Part shown: piece by piece, positions 40,255 to 49,450 of the stretch
Numbering within the stretch: position 1 is the stretch's first letter
Layout: each line of letters starts with the position of its first letter
Assembly (NCBI GenBank): GCA_965203985.1
Contig: CBDBDS010000013.1
Location: forward strand, 434,001-498,000
From: Bin87 sp965203985
GTDB lineage: Bacteria; Chloroflexota; Dehalococcoidia; Lucifugimonadales; UBA3495
Reading direction: 5' to 3'
Length of the DNA: 64,000 bases
The notes under the pieces: model-generated
What the model was told of the DNA's origin: nothing
The model's input: the letters and a program-made list of their open reading frames with translations, nothing else
Databases searched by the model: none
Position numbers and translations under genes: made by a program

Positions 40255-41277
40255 CTACCACTCCGAGCGGGGCGGGCGTTCCATCAGGACGGGTATGCAA
40301 TCGGCGGCGGGGAGGCCGTCGAACAGCACCTGCGACATGAGGCGGGTGATGGGCATGTCGACGTCCAGACGCTCGGCGATTTCCAGGGCGGCCACGGTGG
40401 TGTTGATCCCTTCGGCAACGGCGCCCATGTCGGCCAGGATGTCGGGCAGCTGACGACCCCGGGCCAGTTCCTCGCCGACGCGGCGGTTCCGGCTCAGCGG
40501 GCTGCTGCACGTCGCCATAACGTCGCCCAGGCCGGCCAGGCCGGCAAAGGTCATCAGCTGGGCGCCGGCGGCGATGCCCAAGCGTCCGATCTCGTTCAGG
40601 CCACGGGTGACCAGAGCCGCCTTGGCGTTGTCGCCCACGTCCATGCCGTCGGCGATGCCGGCGGCCAGCGCGATAATGTTCTTCAGTGATCCGCCCATCT
40701 CCACGCCCACCACGTCGTCGCTGGTGTAGACGCGAAAGGCCGGCGACATCAGGGCATCCTGCACCAGACTGCGCGATTCTTCTTCCAGGGCCGCTACCAC
40801 GGTTACCGCGGGTTTGCCGGCGATGACTTCGCCGGCCAGGTTGGGGCCGGACAGGACGGCAAATCGCCCGGGTGGGTGACCGGGCATTTCCTGCGCCAAC
40901 ACTTCACTCATGCGCAGGCCGGCGGGGAGTTCCAATCCCTTAGTAGCGCTGAGGATCACGGCGTCGGCGGGAATGTGCGGGGCAATGCCTTGCAGGTTCT
41001 GCCGGAAACGGTCGGACGGCACGGCGACGATTACCAGGCGGGTTTCGATCAGCGCCTTCGCCGGATCATGCTCGACGGACAGAGTATCAGGGAACGGCAC
41101 ACCGGGCAGGCGTCGGGCGTGCTCCCCGGCACGACGCAGCGCCTTCGCCTCTGCGTCAGTGCGGCAAAGGAGACGCACCGGCGCTCCGCCGCGGGCCGCC
41201 AGCACGGCAAGGGTGGTACCCCAGGTGGTGGCGCCGACGACGGCGGTGGGGAACGGGCGTTGCGGGGAGCAAGGCAA
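40255..41277 (-). CDS. gpsA: Glycerol-3-phosphate dehydrogenase [NAD(P)+], TTG start
   Basis: This 340-residue enzyme reduces dihydroxyacetone phosphate to sn-glycerol 3-phosphate for lipid synthesis. The NAD motif VVGATTWGTTLAVLAAR is near the N-terminus (usually GAGxWGT; here Thr in place of Gly). SGPNLAGEV, GSLKNIIALAAGIADGMDVG, then NAKAALVTRGLNE are intact, the last containing the catalytic Lys. TTG at 41277 is supported by GGAGGGG six bases upstream. It follows the NERD-helicase gene by 14 bp in the same direction. Confidence 0.93.
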   Translation of the reverse strand: MPCSPQRPFPTAVVGATTWGTTLAVLAARGGAPVRLLCRTDAEAKALRRAGEHARRLPGVPFPDTLSVEHDPAKALIETRLVIVAVPSDRFRQNLQGIAPHIPADAVILSATKGLELPAGLRMSEVLAQEMPGHPPGRFAVLSGPNLAGEVIAGKPAVTVVAALEEESRSLVQDALMSPAFRVYTSDDVVGVEMGGSLKNIIALAAGIADGMDVGDNAKAALVTRGLNEIGRLGIAAGAQLMTFAGLAGLGDVMATCSSPLSRNRRVGEELARGRQLPDILADMGAVAEGINTTVAALEIAERLDVDMPITRLMSQVLFDGLPAADCIPVLMERPPRSEW

Positions 41278-41291
41278 TCCAGGCCCCTCCG

Positions 41292-43130
41292 CTAAATTGG
41301 GCGACCGATTAGTTGGGACAGATTGTGCCTGGTTGACTCGTGGGCCAGTACAACCAGCCTCACCCTCGCGCGGGTCAGCCCGATATAGACGGTGGCTTTA
41401 TCAACGGCTTGGTTCAACCTTTCAACAATCAGGATGACTACCTTACTTTCCATTCCTTTGAAACGCCGCACGGTGCGAAATTTCAGATAGTCGTCCGCGT
41501 CGGTAGAGGTTTGGCAACAGGGACGCTGATCGCATTCTCTGCTGGCTGGCCAATAGATGCCGGGGCAATCGTACATCCGGTAACCGCCGTAGGCACCGTC
41601 GCACAGGTCCAAGCCAGATAATTCAGCGCGGGCGCCACGAGTTCCGGTACCTAGTACAACGATGTCGCTGGGGCGTTCTCCTTGCAACCGCACCAAGTCG
41701 TCAATCTCCCGGTCAAGCATGGCGCGGAGTTCGGTCTCTTCACGCCAAAAGCGGTAGTCGGGCTGCGGGCCTCTGACCGGGGGAATGCCGGTTTTTGGAG
41801 CGTTCGGGCCAATGAGCCTAGCCGAGTCTTCCGATATGGGTTGCGTATTGCGGCAATTGATATCCAGGTTCTTGGTAACGTAGGAAACGCCGCCAAGTCT
41901 GGCGTCCAGATTGCCTTGGGCTGAGTTGGGGTTGCGTTCTCCCGTCCACTGGTGAAAGTCGGCAAACATCGCCCAACGGCCGCCGGCCAAGCCGTCGCGC
42001 AACGCCAGATCCATAATTTCCAGATAGGGATCAGTGCATATATCCTGCAACTCATCAACTATCAGATAGTCAAACATAGGCACGCCCATGTTCAACAAAA
42101 CGTCCCTGGTGTACTCGGGACAAATTCTTTCGTACTGCTCGTCCGCGTTGGCTGCGTTGTCCATTTCGTTTGAGAATTGACGCCACAAAGCGGGATCCTG
42201 TTGGACAACGTAGTACGAGAAATGATACCAGAAACTACCGGCAAGGCTGCCCAGCCTGAAGTCTCGAATGGATTGCCCGAACAGCCAATCGCCCAGAATG
42301 CGGTTGTAGCAAAGCAGCGCCACCCGCTCACCGGCATCGGTGCGGCGTTTCGCCAATTGCAAGGCCAGCATCGTCTTGCCGGTGCCCGCGCCGCCGGTGA
42401 ACAGACACCGCTTGTTTTCGTTGATGATTTCTAACGCAGCGAACTGCTCCTCCGTAAGGCGGACGATCCGGTCTTCAGCATGGCGATAAGGAATCGGCCG
42501 CGCAGTTGCGATAAACTCCAGAACCATATCCGGCGCCAAATATTCAACAATTGAACGAACCGCTTGCGTGTTGAGATTCAACCGATTGGATTCCGGGATT
42601 TCCCTGCGGGCTTGTCGTCCAATTTCCAGCAGTCTTCCCGCAAGCGTAGTCCGGTCTCGCTGCAATAACTCCGGCAGTCCGATTACCGGACGTTCCGGAA
42701 GCCGTTCGCCTGCCGGCCAGTTGACATCGGCGAATATGACGACACTTTCTATCGGAAGCTTGGCGTCGCCCCATGCTCGGCCAACTTGGGCGGCCAGTTC
42801 GTTGAGGGCCATATACATCGCGGTTTCCCCTTGGTGGATCGGCGATTCACCAGGACGGTCTGAATGGCCCAAATACCAATCACCACCGCGTATTTCGAAC
42901 CGGCCCCCTTTGGCGCCGACGCATAAAGCCGCCGTGCCGGGAATCAGAATGAAAAAATCGATTTCCCGCTGGCGCCGCGGCCGACGGCCCGGAGTATAGC
43001 GGGTGTCCGGTTCGAGCGAATGGAACACAAACCAGCCGTCGGTGGCAGGGTCCTCACTCAAAAGCCGGAAAACCAGCCGTTCCGAATCAGGGGCATCATC
43101 GGGCAAAACAGACGGTATCATCGTTGCCAT
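41292..43130 (-). CDS. NERD nuclease-like domain fused to UvrD-type ATPase/helicase
   Basis: This is a 612-residue protein. Residues about 50-200 form a NERD domain (RREIDFFILIPGTAALCVGAK then GGRFEIRGGDWYL, with the Asp and Glu-x-Lys-like positions). The rest is a superfamily 1 motor: CLFTGGAGTGKTMLALQLAK (Walker A), MFDYLIVDELQDI (Walker B), SYVTKNLDINCRNT, TVRRFKGMESKVVILI, and VYIGLTRARVRLVV (motif VI). The pair may act in DNA repair or phage defence. A NERD-only paralogue lies just upstream. Confidence 0.85.
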   Translation of the reverse strand: MATMIPSVLPDDAPDSERLVFRLLSEDPATDGWFVFHSLEPDTRYTPGRRPRRQREIDFFILIPGTAALCVGAKGGRFEIRGGDWYLGHSDRPGESPIHQGETAMYMALNELAAQVGRAWGDAKLPIESVVIFADVNWPAGERLPERPVIGLPELLQRDRTTLAGRLLEIGRQARREIPESNRLNLNTQAVRSIVEYLAPDMVLEFIATARPIPYRHAEDRIVRLTEEQFAALEIINENKRCLFTGGAGTGKTMLALQLAKRRTDAGERVALLCYNRILGDWLFGQSIRDFRLGSLAGSFWYHFSYYVVQQDPALWRQFSNEMDNAANADEQYERICPEYTRDVLLNMGVPMFDYLIVDELQDICTDPYLEIMDLALRDGLAGGRWAMFADFHQWTGERNPNSAQGNLDARLGGVSYVTKNLDINCRNTQPISEDSARLIGPNAPKTGIPPVRGPQPDYRFWREETELRAMLDREIDDLVRLQGERPSDIVVLGTGTRGARAELSGLDLCDGAYGGYRMYDCPGIYWPASRECDQRPCCQTSTDADDYLKFRTVRRFKGMESKVVILIVERLNQAVDKATVYIGLTRARVRLVVLAHESTRHNLSQLIGRPI

Positions 43131-43157
43131 GGCGCTACAGCCTCAACAATGCCCGCG

Positions 43158-43775
43158 CTACGCTACTGGCAAAGCGCCACCGGTCAATTGTCCCGGCAGT
43201 TCTGTTAGCAGGTAATCCTTGATGTCCTCGATAACGCGGGCGTCCAGACCTATGCTGTCTGGAAACTCTTCCCGTGTCTCCTTCGCAATGTCGGACAGCC
43301 GTTCCCCCAAGGACTGTTGGAACCGAAGCTCCAAATCGGGAAGTCCTACGGTGGGGTGAGCCAGTGGGCGCAGGTGGGGCGGCCAAGTGGTATCGGTGAA
43401 CAGTATCACGCAATCCATCGGCAGTTCAGCATCGGCACCCCGGCGCTCAAAATGGTCGCGCAACTGGTCATCCAGGCCGTACATGGCCTTGGCCACCTGG
43501 CGGCCCGGACGGTCAACCATTTCCCGGGATCCCAGTGCATACCACTGACCCTGCTTGACTTCATAGCCGCCGCCCCGGACATCCATGCACAGAATGGCCG
43601 AATCAGGCACGAGGGCCAAGAAATCAATCTGTCGCTCTCGCCGGTCGTCGGTAGTGACTTTAACACCATGGAAAATTACCCAGCCGTGGGTGGCAGGGTC
43701 GTCACGCAACAGGTTGAACACCGACTGGTCGGCTTCGGGGGCTTCGGGTATAGCGGCCGGAACCATGATTGCCAT
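43158..43775 (-). CDS. NERD-domain protein without helicase part
   Basis: This is a 205-residue paralogue of the N-terminal part of the next gene. Matching blocks include LLRDDPATHGWVIFHGVKV, RRERQIDFLALVPDSAILCM, and PMDCVILFTDTTWPPHLRPL. It ends where the helicase begins in its neighbour. Length and intact core suggest a working small protein rather than debris. ATG 43775 is chosen. It lies 27 bp upstream of the longer gene, in the same operon. Confidence 0.75.
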   Translation of the reverse strand: MAIMVPAAIPEAPEADQSVFNLLRDDPATHGWVIFHGVKVTTDDRRERQIDFLALVPDSAILCMDVRGGGYEVKQGQWYALGSREMVDRPGRQVAKAMYGLDDQLRDHFERRGADAELPMDCVILFTDTTWPPHLRPLAHPTVGLPDLELRFQQSLGERLSDIAKETREEFPDSIGLDARVIEDIKDYLLTELPGQLTGGALPVA

Positions 43776-43890
43776 GAGGTCAACTCCGGATCCCAAGTTG
43801 GTGTTGAGCACGGGCTAACTTTAACAGGCTTAACTCCGGGACTGCAATCATCTGCTGTTATTAATTTTAAAACAGTGTTCAGGGCAAGGA

Positions 43891-43905
43891 CGGCAGTTTA
43901 GCATA
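43891..43905 (-). promoter_or_regulatory. Promoter-like 15-bp motif upstream of the NERD genes
   Basis: On the minus strand TATGCTAAACTGCCG lies about 115 bp upstream of the NERD-only gene. The same 15 bases occur at 47557-47571 upstream of the epoxide hydrolase gene. Confidence 0.4.
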
Positions 43906-43924
43906 ATTGGTGCAATCTTTGGCG

Positions 43925-44215
43925 TTAGACCGCGAAGATTTTAGAAAAAAGAACAGAATCCCGGTAGGAAACTTTGTCGGGTTCCCCGGCCAGAAAACGC
44001 TTAACATCCGTCGTGCGGGGTAGCGTGAGAACACTCTCCACCTCAACACCAAACCGTTTGTACGCCTCGTCAGTACGCTTGCGCTGTTCTGCGCGCCCTT
44101 CTCTTTTCGCCCGGTTCCACGCTTTGGGAATCAGCAATACCATTCGACCCGTCACCTCCAATACAATCGCCGCCAACAGCGCGATGCCCGCCGCCGCGCC
44201 AAAGATAGCGGCCAT
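43925..44215 (-). CDS. Small membrane-anchored basic protein
   Basis: This is a 96-residue protein. ATG 44215 is preferred with AGGTG ahead; a GTG three codons upstream is possible. One helix (MAAIFGAAAGIALLAAIVLE) is followed by a strongly basic stretch (IPKAWNRAKREGRAEQRKRT), then a soluble end. No family is recognised. The ~200 bp upstream (44225-44423) hold nothing I can identify. Confidence 0.5.
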   Translation of the reverse strand: MAAIFGAAAGIALLAAIVLEVTGRMVLLIPKAWNRAKREGRAEQRKRTDEAYKRFGVEVESVLTLPRTTDVKRFLAGEPDKVSYRDSVLFSKIFAV

Positions 44216-44423
44216 CAGATACACCTGATCTTCACGCAGCAGTTGGCTCCATTGCAGCCGGGTCCGGTTCAGTCACCATCCCAAGACTGCGATTGCGACA
44301 TAGAACAGATAGTAGGCAATCCGGTATTCTCCGACTGCTCGCCTGAACAAGGCCACCGTAGCATCCCGCCAATTGAATCAGGCAGGGGCAAGCAGCCGGA
44401 GATTGCTTTGGGTAGAGAAGCGT

Positions 44424-45611
44424 CTAGTTGTCCGCGCCCTGCTTGGTGTTGAAGTGGGGCATGACGTCGCTGGCGAACCATTCCAGCTGCTCCATGGAGG
44501 CCGAGGTGGGCATGCCCATGTTGGTGATGCCGATGTTGACCTCTTCCAGGCCGGGGTACTTTTCCTGGATCTCCATCAACTGCTCGGTGATGCGGTCCGG
44601 CGGCCCGACGAGGTACTGGCCGGCAGCAACTGACTCTTCGATGGTGGGCATCTTGAGACCTTGGGGAACCGGGCGGCCGAAGGCGTTGAGGGCGTCCAGT
44701 TGCTCCTGGGTCAGGCCGGCGATGAAGCCGAGGGGGCCGAACATCTTGACGCGCTCTTCCATCCACAGGCGGGCCTGGTCCATCGCCTCCTTCTCGGAGT
44801 TGGCGATCTGGACGGAGTAGCCGACGGCGAGGCCCTCGCCCAGCTTGTAGTCCTTGCCGTGCTCGGCGTGGATGGCCTGCCAGCGGTGGATCACGTCGTC
44901 GCTGGCGCCGCCGGTGGCCGCGCCGCCGCCAATGATGCCCTTGATGCCCCAGCGAGCCATGAAGTTGATGGCCCGGTCGCTGGCGGACACCACGGGCTGC
45001 CACCACTCGACCTCGTACTTGGGCCGGGGAACCAGGGTGATCTCTTCGAGATCATAGCCGCGGTAGGGCACGTTGGGTGGAATGTCGTAGTGCTTGCCGT
45101 GGTGGGAGAAGCTGCGCTGGTTGAACGCCTTCCACATCACCTCGACCTGCTCCTCGAAGAGCTCGCGGTTGGCGTTCTGGTCCATGATGGGGGAGCCAAA
45201 GACCTCAACCTCGCGGGTGTGGTAGCCGCGGCCCACGCCGAAGCGCACGCGGCCGTCGGTGAGCCAGTCGGCGGTGGCGTAGTCCTCGGCCAGGCGCAGA
45301 GGATTCCACATCGGGTTGATGTTGAAACCGCAGCCGAACCGGAGCTTCTCGGTGAGGTGGGCCAGGTGCACCCAGAGCATCAGCAGGTTGGGGATGCACT
45401 CGTAGCCCTCGCGCTGGAAGTGGTGCTCGGCGGCCCAGAAGGTATCGTAGCCGAGGCGGTCCATGGCGATGGCGATCTGCTCTGCCTTCTCGATGGCGCC
45501 GCCGGCCAGTTCCTCATCGGAGAGCCAGCGGTCGTTGGCGGGGGTGCCCTGGTAGCCGGGGTTGTCCATGTCGACGTTGCCGGCCCAAAGGCTGCCAAAT
45601 CTGGTAATCAT
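44424..45611 (-). CDS. Luciferase-like (LLM class) flavin-dependent oxidoreductase
   Basis: This is a 395-residue TIM-barrel monooxygenase of the bacterial luciferase family. The opening strand MITRFGSLWAGN, the TFWAAEHHFQ segment, RFGVGRGYHTREVEVFG and the phosphate-binding GQYLVGPPDRITEQL are typical. It would use reduced flavin from a partner reductase to oxidise an organic substrate. Families of these enzymes are greatly expanded in some marine Chloroflexota, which agrees with the guess about the host. The substrate is unknown. Confidence 0.92.
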   Translation of the reverse strand: MITRFGSLWAGNVDMDNPGYQGTPANDRWLSDEELAGGAIEKAEQIAIAMDRLGYDTFWAAEHHFQREGYECIPNLLMLWVHLAHLTEKLRFGCGFNINPMWNPLRLAEDYATADWLTDGRVRFGVGRGYHTREVEVFGSPIMDQNANRELFEEQVEVMWKAFNQRSFSHHGKHYDIPPNVPYRGYDLEEITLVPRPKYEVEWWQPVVSASDRAINFMARWGIKGIIGGGAATGGASDDVIHRWQAIHAEHGKDYKLGEGLAVGYSVQIANSEKEAMDQARLWMEERVKMFGPLGFIAGLTQEQLDALNAFGRPVPQGLKMPTIEESVAAGQYLVGPPDRITEQLMEIQEKYPGLEEVNIGITNMGMPTSASMEQLEWFASDVMPHFNTKQGADN

Positions 45612-45724
45612 GTGAAGGGTTCCTCCTTGGTAGCGGACCGGTGAGCCGGCCTGGGTTCGAGTTTCATTGGCGGATATGGTAGCGGGTTTTGGGGATGCTG
45701 TCAGCCGGGTGTTTGACGGGGTGA

Positions 45725-46219
45725 CTAATCGCTTCCGTTTTCATTATCCGCGGGGTCGTTGCTATCGAGGGGTTCCAAAGCATCGGTCAACGGAGCCAGG
45801 GGCAAGCCGTCATCGCCGTGGCGATGCAGCGCGAACCGCCCCAGCATCCGCCGGTTAGTGATGATCTCGGCGCGGTTGGCTTGAAAATCCAGCTTCAACT
45901 CCGTACGCAGCTCGGCCATGTCACCTTTCAGCTCTGCGCGCAGCTCGGCCATGTCACCTTTCAGTTCTGCGCGCAGCTCGGCAATTTCCGTCCTGACATT
46001 CGCGATGTCGCCTTTCAGCTCCGCGCGCAGCTCGACAATTTCCGTCCTGACTTCGGCGATCTCCGTCTTGACTCCAGATATCTCCGTTCTGATTTCGGCG
46101 CTGCTTGCCTTCAGCGCGTTTTGCAGAGAAGAATTGCCCACCCTCGAGATAGAAACCAGCGCCAAGAGGATGGCGACGCCTACGCCGATGACCGTCCATT
46201 CTGTGGGGCCCATAGCCAA
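45725..46219 (-). CDS. Membrane-anchored protein with 11-residue coiled-coil repeats
   Basis: This is a 164-residue protein. One N-terminal helix (WTVIGVGVAILLALVSISRV) is followed by an extended coiled coil of 11-residue units (VRTEIAELRAELKGDMAELR type, six or so). At DNA level a 33-bp unit is nearly identical in adjacent copies (45911-45976 region), so the number of units can change easily. The tail is acidic (SNDPADNENGSD). It resembles the TM-coiled-coil proteins at 30-31 kb in layout. Confidence 0.65.
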   Translation of the reverse strand: MAMGPTEWTVIGVGVAILLALVSISRVGNSSLQNALKASSAEIRTEISGVKTEIAEVRTEIVELRAELKGDIANVRTEIAELRAELKGDMAELRAELKGDMAELRTELKLDFQANRAEIITNRRMLGRFALHRHGDDGLPLAPLTDALEPLDSNDPADNENGSD

Positions 46220-46263
46220 ACTCCACTCACCGGGGAAATGTTTGCATCACTGCGCCGACGCCG

Positions 46264-47490
46264 TCAGCGCAGGTCGCGGAAGAACTCGCGCATGTCGTTC
46301 ACCAACTCGGCCGGCTTCTCCAGGGCAGCGAAATGACCGCCGCTGTCCATCTCGGTCCAGCGCTGGACGTTGTAGGTGCGCTCGGCCCAGGAGCGCGGGG
46401 GAGTGGACAGTTCCTTGGGGAAGACGGCGATGGCGCAGGGCACGCCGATCTGGTCGTCCGGGCCGAAGTACCAGGGCGTGCGGCTGTTCTCGTAATACAG
46501 GCGGGTGCTGGAGTTGATGGTCTGGGTGACCCAGTAGATCATTACGGTGGTGAGCAAGTCGTCCTTGGTGTAGACGCTTTCCACGTCGCCGTTGCAGTCG
46601 CTCCAGGTGCGGTACTTCTCGACGATCCAGGCGCAGAGGCCGACGGGAGAGTCGTTGAGGCCGTAGGCCAGGGTCTGGGGCTTGGTGCCCTGGATGTGAG
46701 CGTAGCCGCCCTCGGCTGCCTGCCAGGAGACGCGCTGGTCAATCATTGCCAGTTCGTCGTCGGACAGGCCAGCGGCGAAGTCGCGGCGGTAGCCGCCCTG
46801 GGGTGTGCCGATGACCTGCTCCAGCCGCTCCCGCATGCTCAACCCCTCCAGGCTGGCGCCCTGGTAGGGGATGGCCTGGGTCACCGAGGTGGTGTGGATG
46901 CCCAGCACGTGGTTGGCATGATGGAAGCCCAGGCGAGCCGTGACGCCGGCGCCCCAGTCGCCGCCCTGGGCGGCGTAGCGCTGGTAGCCAAGCTCGTCGG
47001 CCATGAGGATGTCCCAAAGCTCGGCGATACGGCGGGTGTTGACGCCGCGATCCCGGGTCTGCGCGCTGAAGCCGTAGCCGGGCATGGAAGGGACGACGAC
47101 GTCAAAGGAGTCGGCCGCGTCGCCGCCGTGGCTGGCCGGGTCGGTGAGCAACGGGATGATCTTGTGCATCTCGTAGATGGAGCCGGGCCATCCGTGGGTG
47201 ACGATGATGGGCATGGGGTTAGGGCCTTTGCCCTTCTCGTGGATGAAGTGGATGCCCTGGCCCTCGATGGTAGTGTAGAAGTTGGCAAAGGCGTTGAGGC
47301 CGGCCTCGGCCTTGCGCCAGTCGAAGCCGTCCTGCCAATAGGCCACCAACTCCTTGATGTAGTCCAGGTTGGAGCCGTAGTCCCATTCGGCGCCGGGAAT
47401 TTCGTCGGGCCAACGCGCGTGGTTCAGCCGGTGCCGGAGGTCTTCCAGCACGTCGTCGGGCACGTTGATGGTGTAGGGCTGTACCGCCAT
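46264..47490 (-). CDS. Epoxide hydrolase family protein (alpha/beta hydrolase)
   Basis: This is a 408-residue protein. ATG 47490 has GGAGG eight bases upstream. The N-terminal cap (YTINVPDDVLEDLRHRLNHA then RWPDEIPG) is that of the EHN domain of microsomal-type epoxide hydrolases. The core has the oxyanion motif HGWPGS, the nucleophile Asp in QGGDWGAG, and the catalytic His in GGHFAALEKPAEL. It opens epoxides to diols. The substrate is unknown; the flavin oxidoreductase nearby may act on related compounds, but this is a guess. Confidence 0.9.
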   Translation of the reverse strand: MAVQPYTINVPDDVLEDLRHRLNHARWPDEIPGAEWDYGSNLDYIKELVAYWQDGFDWRKAEAGLNAFANFYTTIEGQGIHFIHEKGKGPNPMPIIVTHGWPGSIYEMHKIIPLLTDPASHGGDAADSFDVVVPSMPGYGFSAQTRDRGVNTRRIAELWDILMADELGYQRYAAQGGDWGAGVTARLGFHHANHVLGIHTTSVTQAIPYQGASLEGLSMRERLEQVIGTPQGGYRRDFAAGLSDDELAMIDQRVSWQAAEGGYAHIQGTKPQTLAYGLNDSPVGLCAWIVEKYRTWSDCNGDVESVYTKDDLLTTVMIYWVTQTINSSTRLYYENSRTPWYFGPDDQIGVPCAIAVFPKELSTPPRSWAERTYNVQRWTEMDSGGHFAALEKPAELVNDMREFFRDLR

Positions 47491-47556
47491 GGTGGAACCT
47501 CCGCAGTGTAATTCGGGTTGAATGCAGTAAGGATTGTCGCCACAGGCGACCGTTGC

Positions 47557-47571
47557 CGGCAGTTTAGCATA
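47557..47571 (-). promoter_or_regulatory. Promoter-like 15-bp motif upstream of the epoxide hydrolase gene
   Basis: TATGCTAAACTGCCG on the minus strand, identical to 43891-43905, lies about 67 bp upstream of the ATG at 47490. TAAACT would be the -10 box. Confidence 0.4.
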
Positions 47572-47649
47572 GGGCGTCGGTGCGGGCCGGACCGCACGTT
47601 TGTTGGCCGGTTTTGCCGGATGGTAAGATGGGAGACAGGAGGCGGGAAA

Positions 47650-47985
47650 ATGGCTACGCCCACTACACCAGGCGAGGAAATCAGAGTCGGAGGTACACCG
47701 TCCGGCGAACCTGTGGCGTCCAACACACCTTCTGATGACCGGCTGGGAACTGCCAGTTTCGTCCTTGCCGGCATCGCCGTAACCGGCCTGCTGATAGTGA
47801 TTTTTGGCGTGTTCTTGACTCCCAACGACATGGCTATTCTGATTGGCGCCAGCATTGTGACCCTGACCGGAATCGGCTGGACAATCGTAGCCGCGATAAT
47901 GCTGGTTAGCACAATCAAGCGGTGGTTCAATGATTCCGGTAAAGCGAATACAACAGCACCACCAACCAGGCCAGAACCACGCTGA
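47650..47985 (+). CDS. Small two-helix membrane protein
   Basis: This is a 111-residue protein; AGGAGG lies eight bases before the ATG at 47650. A Pro/Gly-rich soluble start is followed by two membrane helices (FVLAGIAVTGLLIVIFGVFL and MAILIGASIVTLTGIGWTIV) and a short polar end. No family is recognised. Its 3' end overlaps a possible small gene on the other strand. Confidence 0.6.
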   Translation: MATPTTPGEEIRVGGTPSGEPVASNTPSDDRLGTASFVLAGIAVTGLLIVIFGVFLTPNDMAILIGASIVTLTGIGWTIVAAIMLVSTIKRWFNDSGKANTTAPPTRPEPR

Positions 47986-48079
47986 GTATCCCGAAAACGC
48001 CAACGCGACGCTGACCAACTGGCAGTTCTCTAATCAGCGCGGGAATCAGCCCCATCAATTTTGAGATTGCATCCCACAT
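47927..48079 (-). CDS. Possible 50-residue membrane protein
   Basis: The frame codes MWDAISKLMGLIPALIRELP, then a basic turn (VGQRRVG) and a hydrophobic helix (VFGILSVVLAWLVVLLYSLY) with a basic end. The amphipathic-then-helix layout looks deliberate. It overlaps the convergent gene by 59 bases and has only a weak ribosome site, so it may not be real. Confidence 0.35.
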   Translation of the reverse strand: MWDAISKLMGLIPALIRELPVGQRRVGVFGILSVVLAWLVVLLYSLYRNH

Positions 48080-48085
48080 GGCGGA

Positions 48086-49351
48086 CTACTCTACCAAAAA
48101 CCGCGTGAACACCTGGTTGGCTACCAAGTAGGCATCCTCCGCCAGCCGCAGCCGAGCATCCCCTTCCCACACCAGCAGCCCATCCTCTGTGAGCTCGGCA
48201 AGCTCCAGACGGTAGCGGGCGGACAGATCAATGCCGGTGCGCTCCGAGGCGGCGGCGATGTCCATGCCGTCCAGCAGGCGCAGGCCCAGGAACATGGTCT
48301 CGGCGGCCGTGGTCGCCTCGTCGGATACCTCCGAGCCGTCAACCGTCGGGACTTCCGCGATCTGATCTGCCGTCACCGCCGGCCACGGGCCGGCTTGAGC
48401 GGCATTCATCTCCCAGTCCCTAGCCAGGCGCGCATACTCGCGGGGCGAGCGCACGGTCCAGAACCGGCAGGCGGACCCAGCCTCGCCCACCCGCAGCGAC
48501 GAGTGGGCGCCCGGCCCGACGCCCACCCACTGCAGGTTGCGCCAGTACGCCAGGTTGTGCTCCGACTCCAGGCCCGGCAGCGTCCAGTTGCTGATCTCGT
48601 AGTGATGGTAGCCGGCGGCGGCCAGCGCGACGCGGGCGTGGTCGTACATGTCGGCGGCAAGGTCCGGGTCCGGTTCGGGCAGGCGACCCTGTTGCACCCA
48701 CCGGCGCAGGGGAGTGCCCTCCTCCAGGGTCAGCGAGTAGAGGGACAGGTGCTCCGGCGCCAGCGCGACGACCCGCGCCACGGTGTCCCGCCACTGGTCC
48801 AGCGACTGCTGCGGCAAGCCGTACATCAGGTCCAGGTTGACGTTGTCGAAGCCGGCGCGACGGCAGCGCTCCAACGCCTGGGCGGCCTCGTCGGCATCGT
48901 GGCGGCGGCCCAGCATCGCCAGCAGACCGTTGTCCATGCTCTGCACGCCGATGCTCACCCGGTTGATGCCGGAGGCGCGGAGTTCGGCGCACTTCTCGGG
49001 AGACAGGTCGTTGGGGTTACACTCGGCAGTTATCTCGGCATCGGCGCGGACCGCGTAACTGCCGGCGATGGCATCCAGGATGCGGGCCACCTCGCCGTCG
49101 GGCAGGTAGGACGGGGTGCCGCCGCCGAGGAAGACGGTGTTAACCGCCGGGCGACCCAGGGCCACGGACCAGGCAGTAATCTCCTGGATGACGGCGGTCA
49201 GGAAGTCGTCGAACTGGGACTCGATGCCCTGGTAGGTATTGAAATCGCAGTACGGGCACTTGCTGAGGCAGAAGGGCACGTGCACGTACAGCGAGATGCC
49301 CTCGTCCAACGTGAAAGCGGGACGGTCATGGGGTTGCGCGGATTGAGACAT
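48086..49351 (-). CDS. hemW: Radical SAM heme chaperone HemW
   Basis: This 421-residue protein is related to oxygen-independent coproporphyrinogen oxidase. ATG 49351 has CAGGA ahead. The radical SAM cluster motif CLSKCPYCDF (CxxxCxxC) is near residue 28, preceded by LYVHVPFC. VFLGGGTPSYLPDGE and ECNPNDLSPEK follow, and GINRVSIGVQSMDNGLLAMLG is the family hallmark. The C-terminal HemN_C region (LGLRLLDGMDI) is present. It delivers heme to respiratory proteins. Confidence 0.92.
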   Translation of the reverse strand: MSQSAQPHDRPAFTLDEGISLYVHVPFCLSKCPYCDFNTYQGIESQFDDFLTAVIQEITAWSVALGRPAVNTVFLGGGTPSYLPDGEVARILDAIAGSYAVRADAEITAECNPNDLSPEKCAELRASGINRVSIGVQSMDNGLLAMLGRRHDADEAAQALERCRRAGFDNVNLDLMYGLPQQSLDQWRDTVARVVALAPEHLSLYSLTLEEGTPLRRWVQQGRLPEPDPDLAADMYDHARVALAAAGYHHYEISNWTLPGLESEHNLAYWRNLQWVGVGPGAHSSLRVGEAGSACRFWTVRSPREYARLARDWEMNAAQAGPWPAVTADQIAEVPTVDGSEVSDEATTAAETMFLGLRLLDGMDIAAASERTGIDLSARYRLELAELTEDGLLVWEGDARLRLAEDAYLVANQVFTRFLVE

Positions 49352-49387
49352 AACGCATCCTGAACGCTGGGGAAGCATGACTAAAAA

Positions 49388-49417
49388 CGTAGGGGCGAAT
49401 GATCATTCGCCCCTAAC
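49388..49417. repeat. REP-like hairpin, GTAGGGGCGA type
   Basis: GTAGGGGCGAATGATCATTC followed by GCCCCTAAC forms a nearly perfect inverted repeat; its outer arms match those at 13724-13753. Confidence 0.65.
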
Positions 49418-49450
49418 CACGGAGTCAATATCGTTGGATCCTGGGGATGG

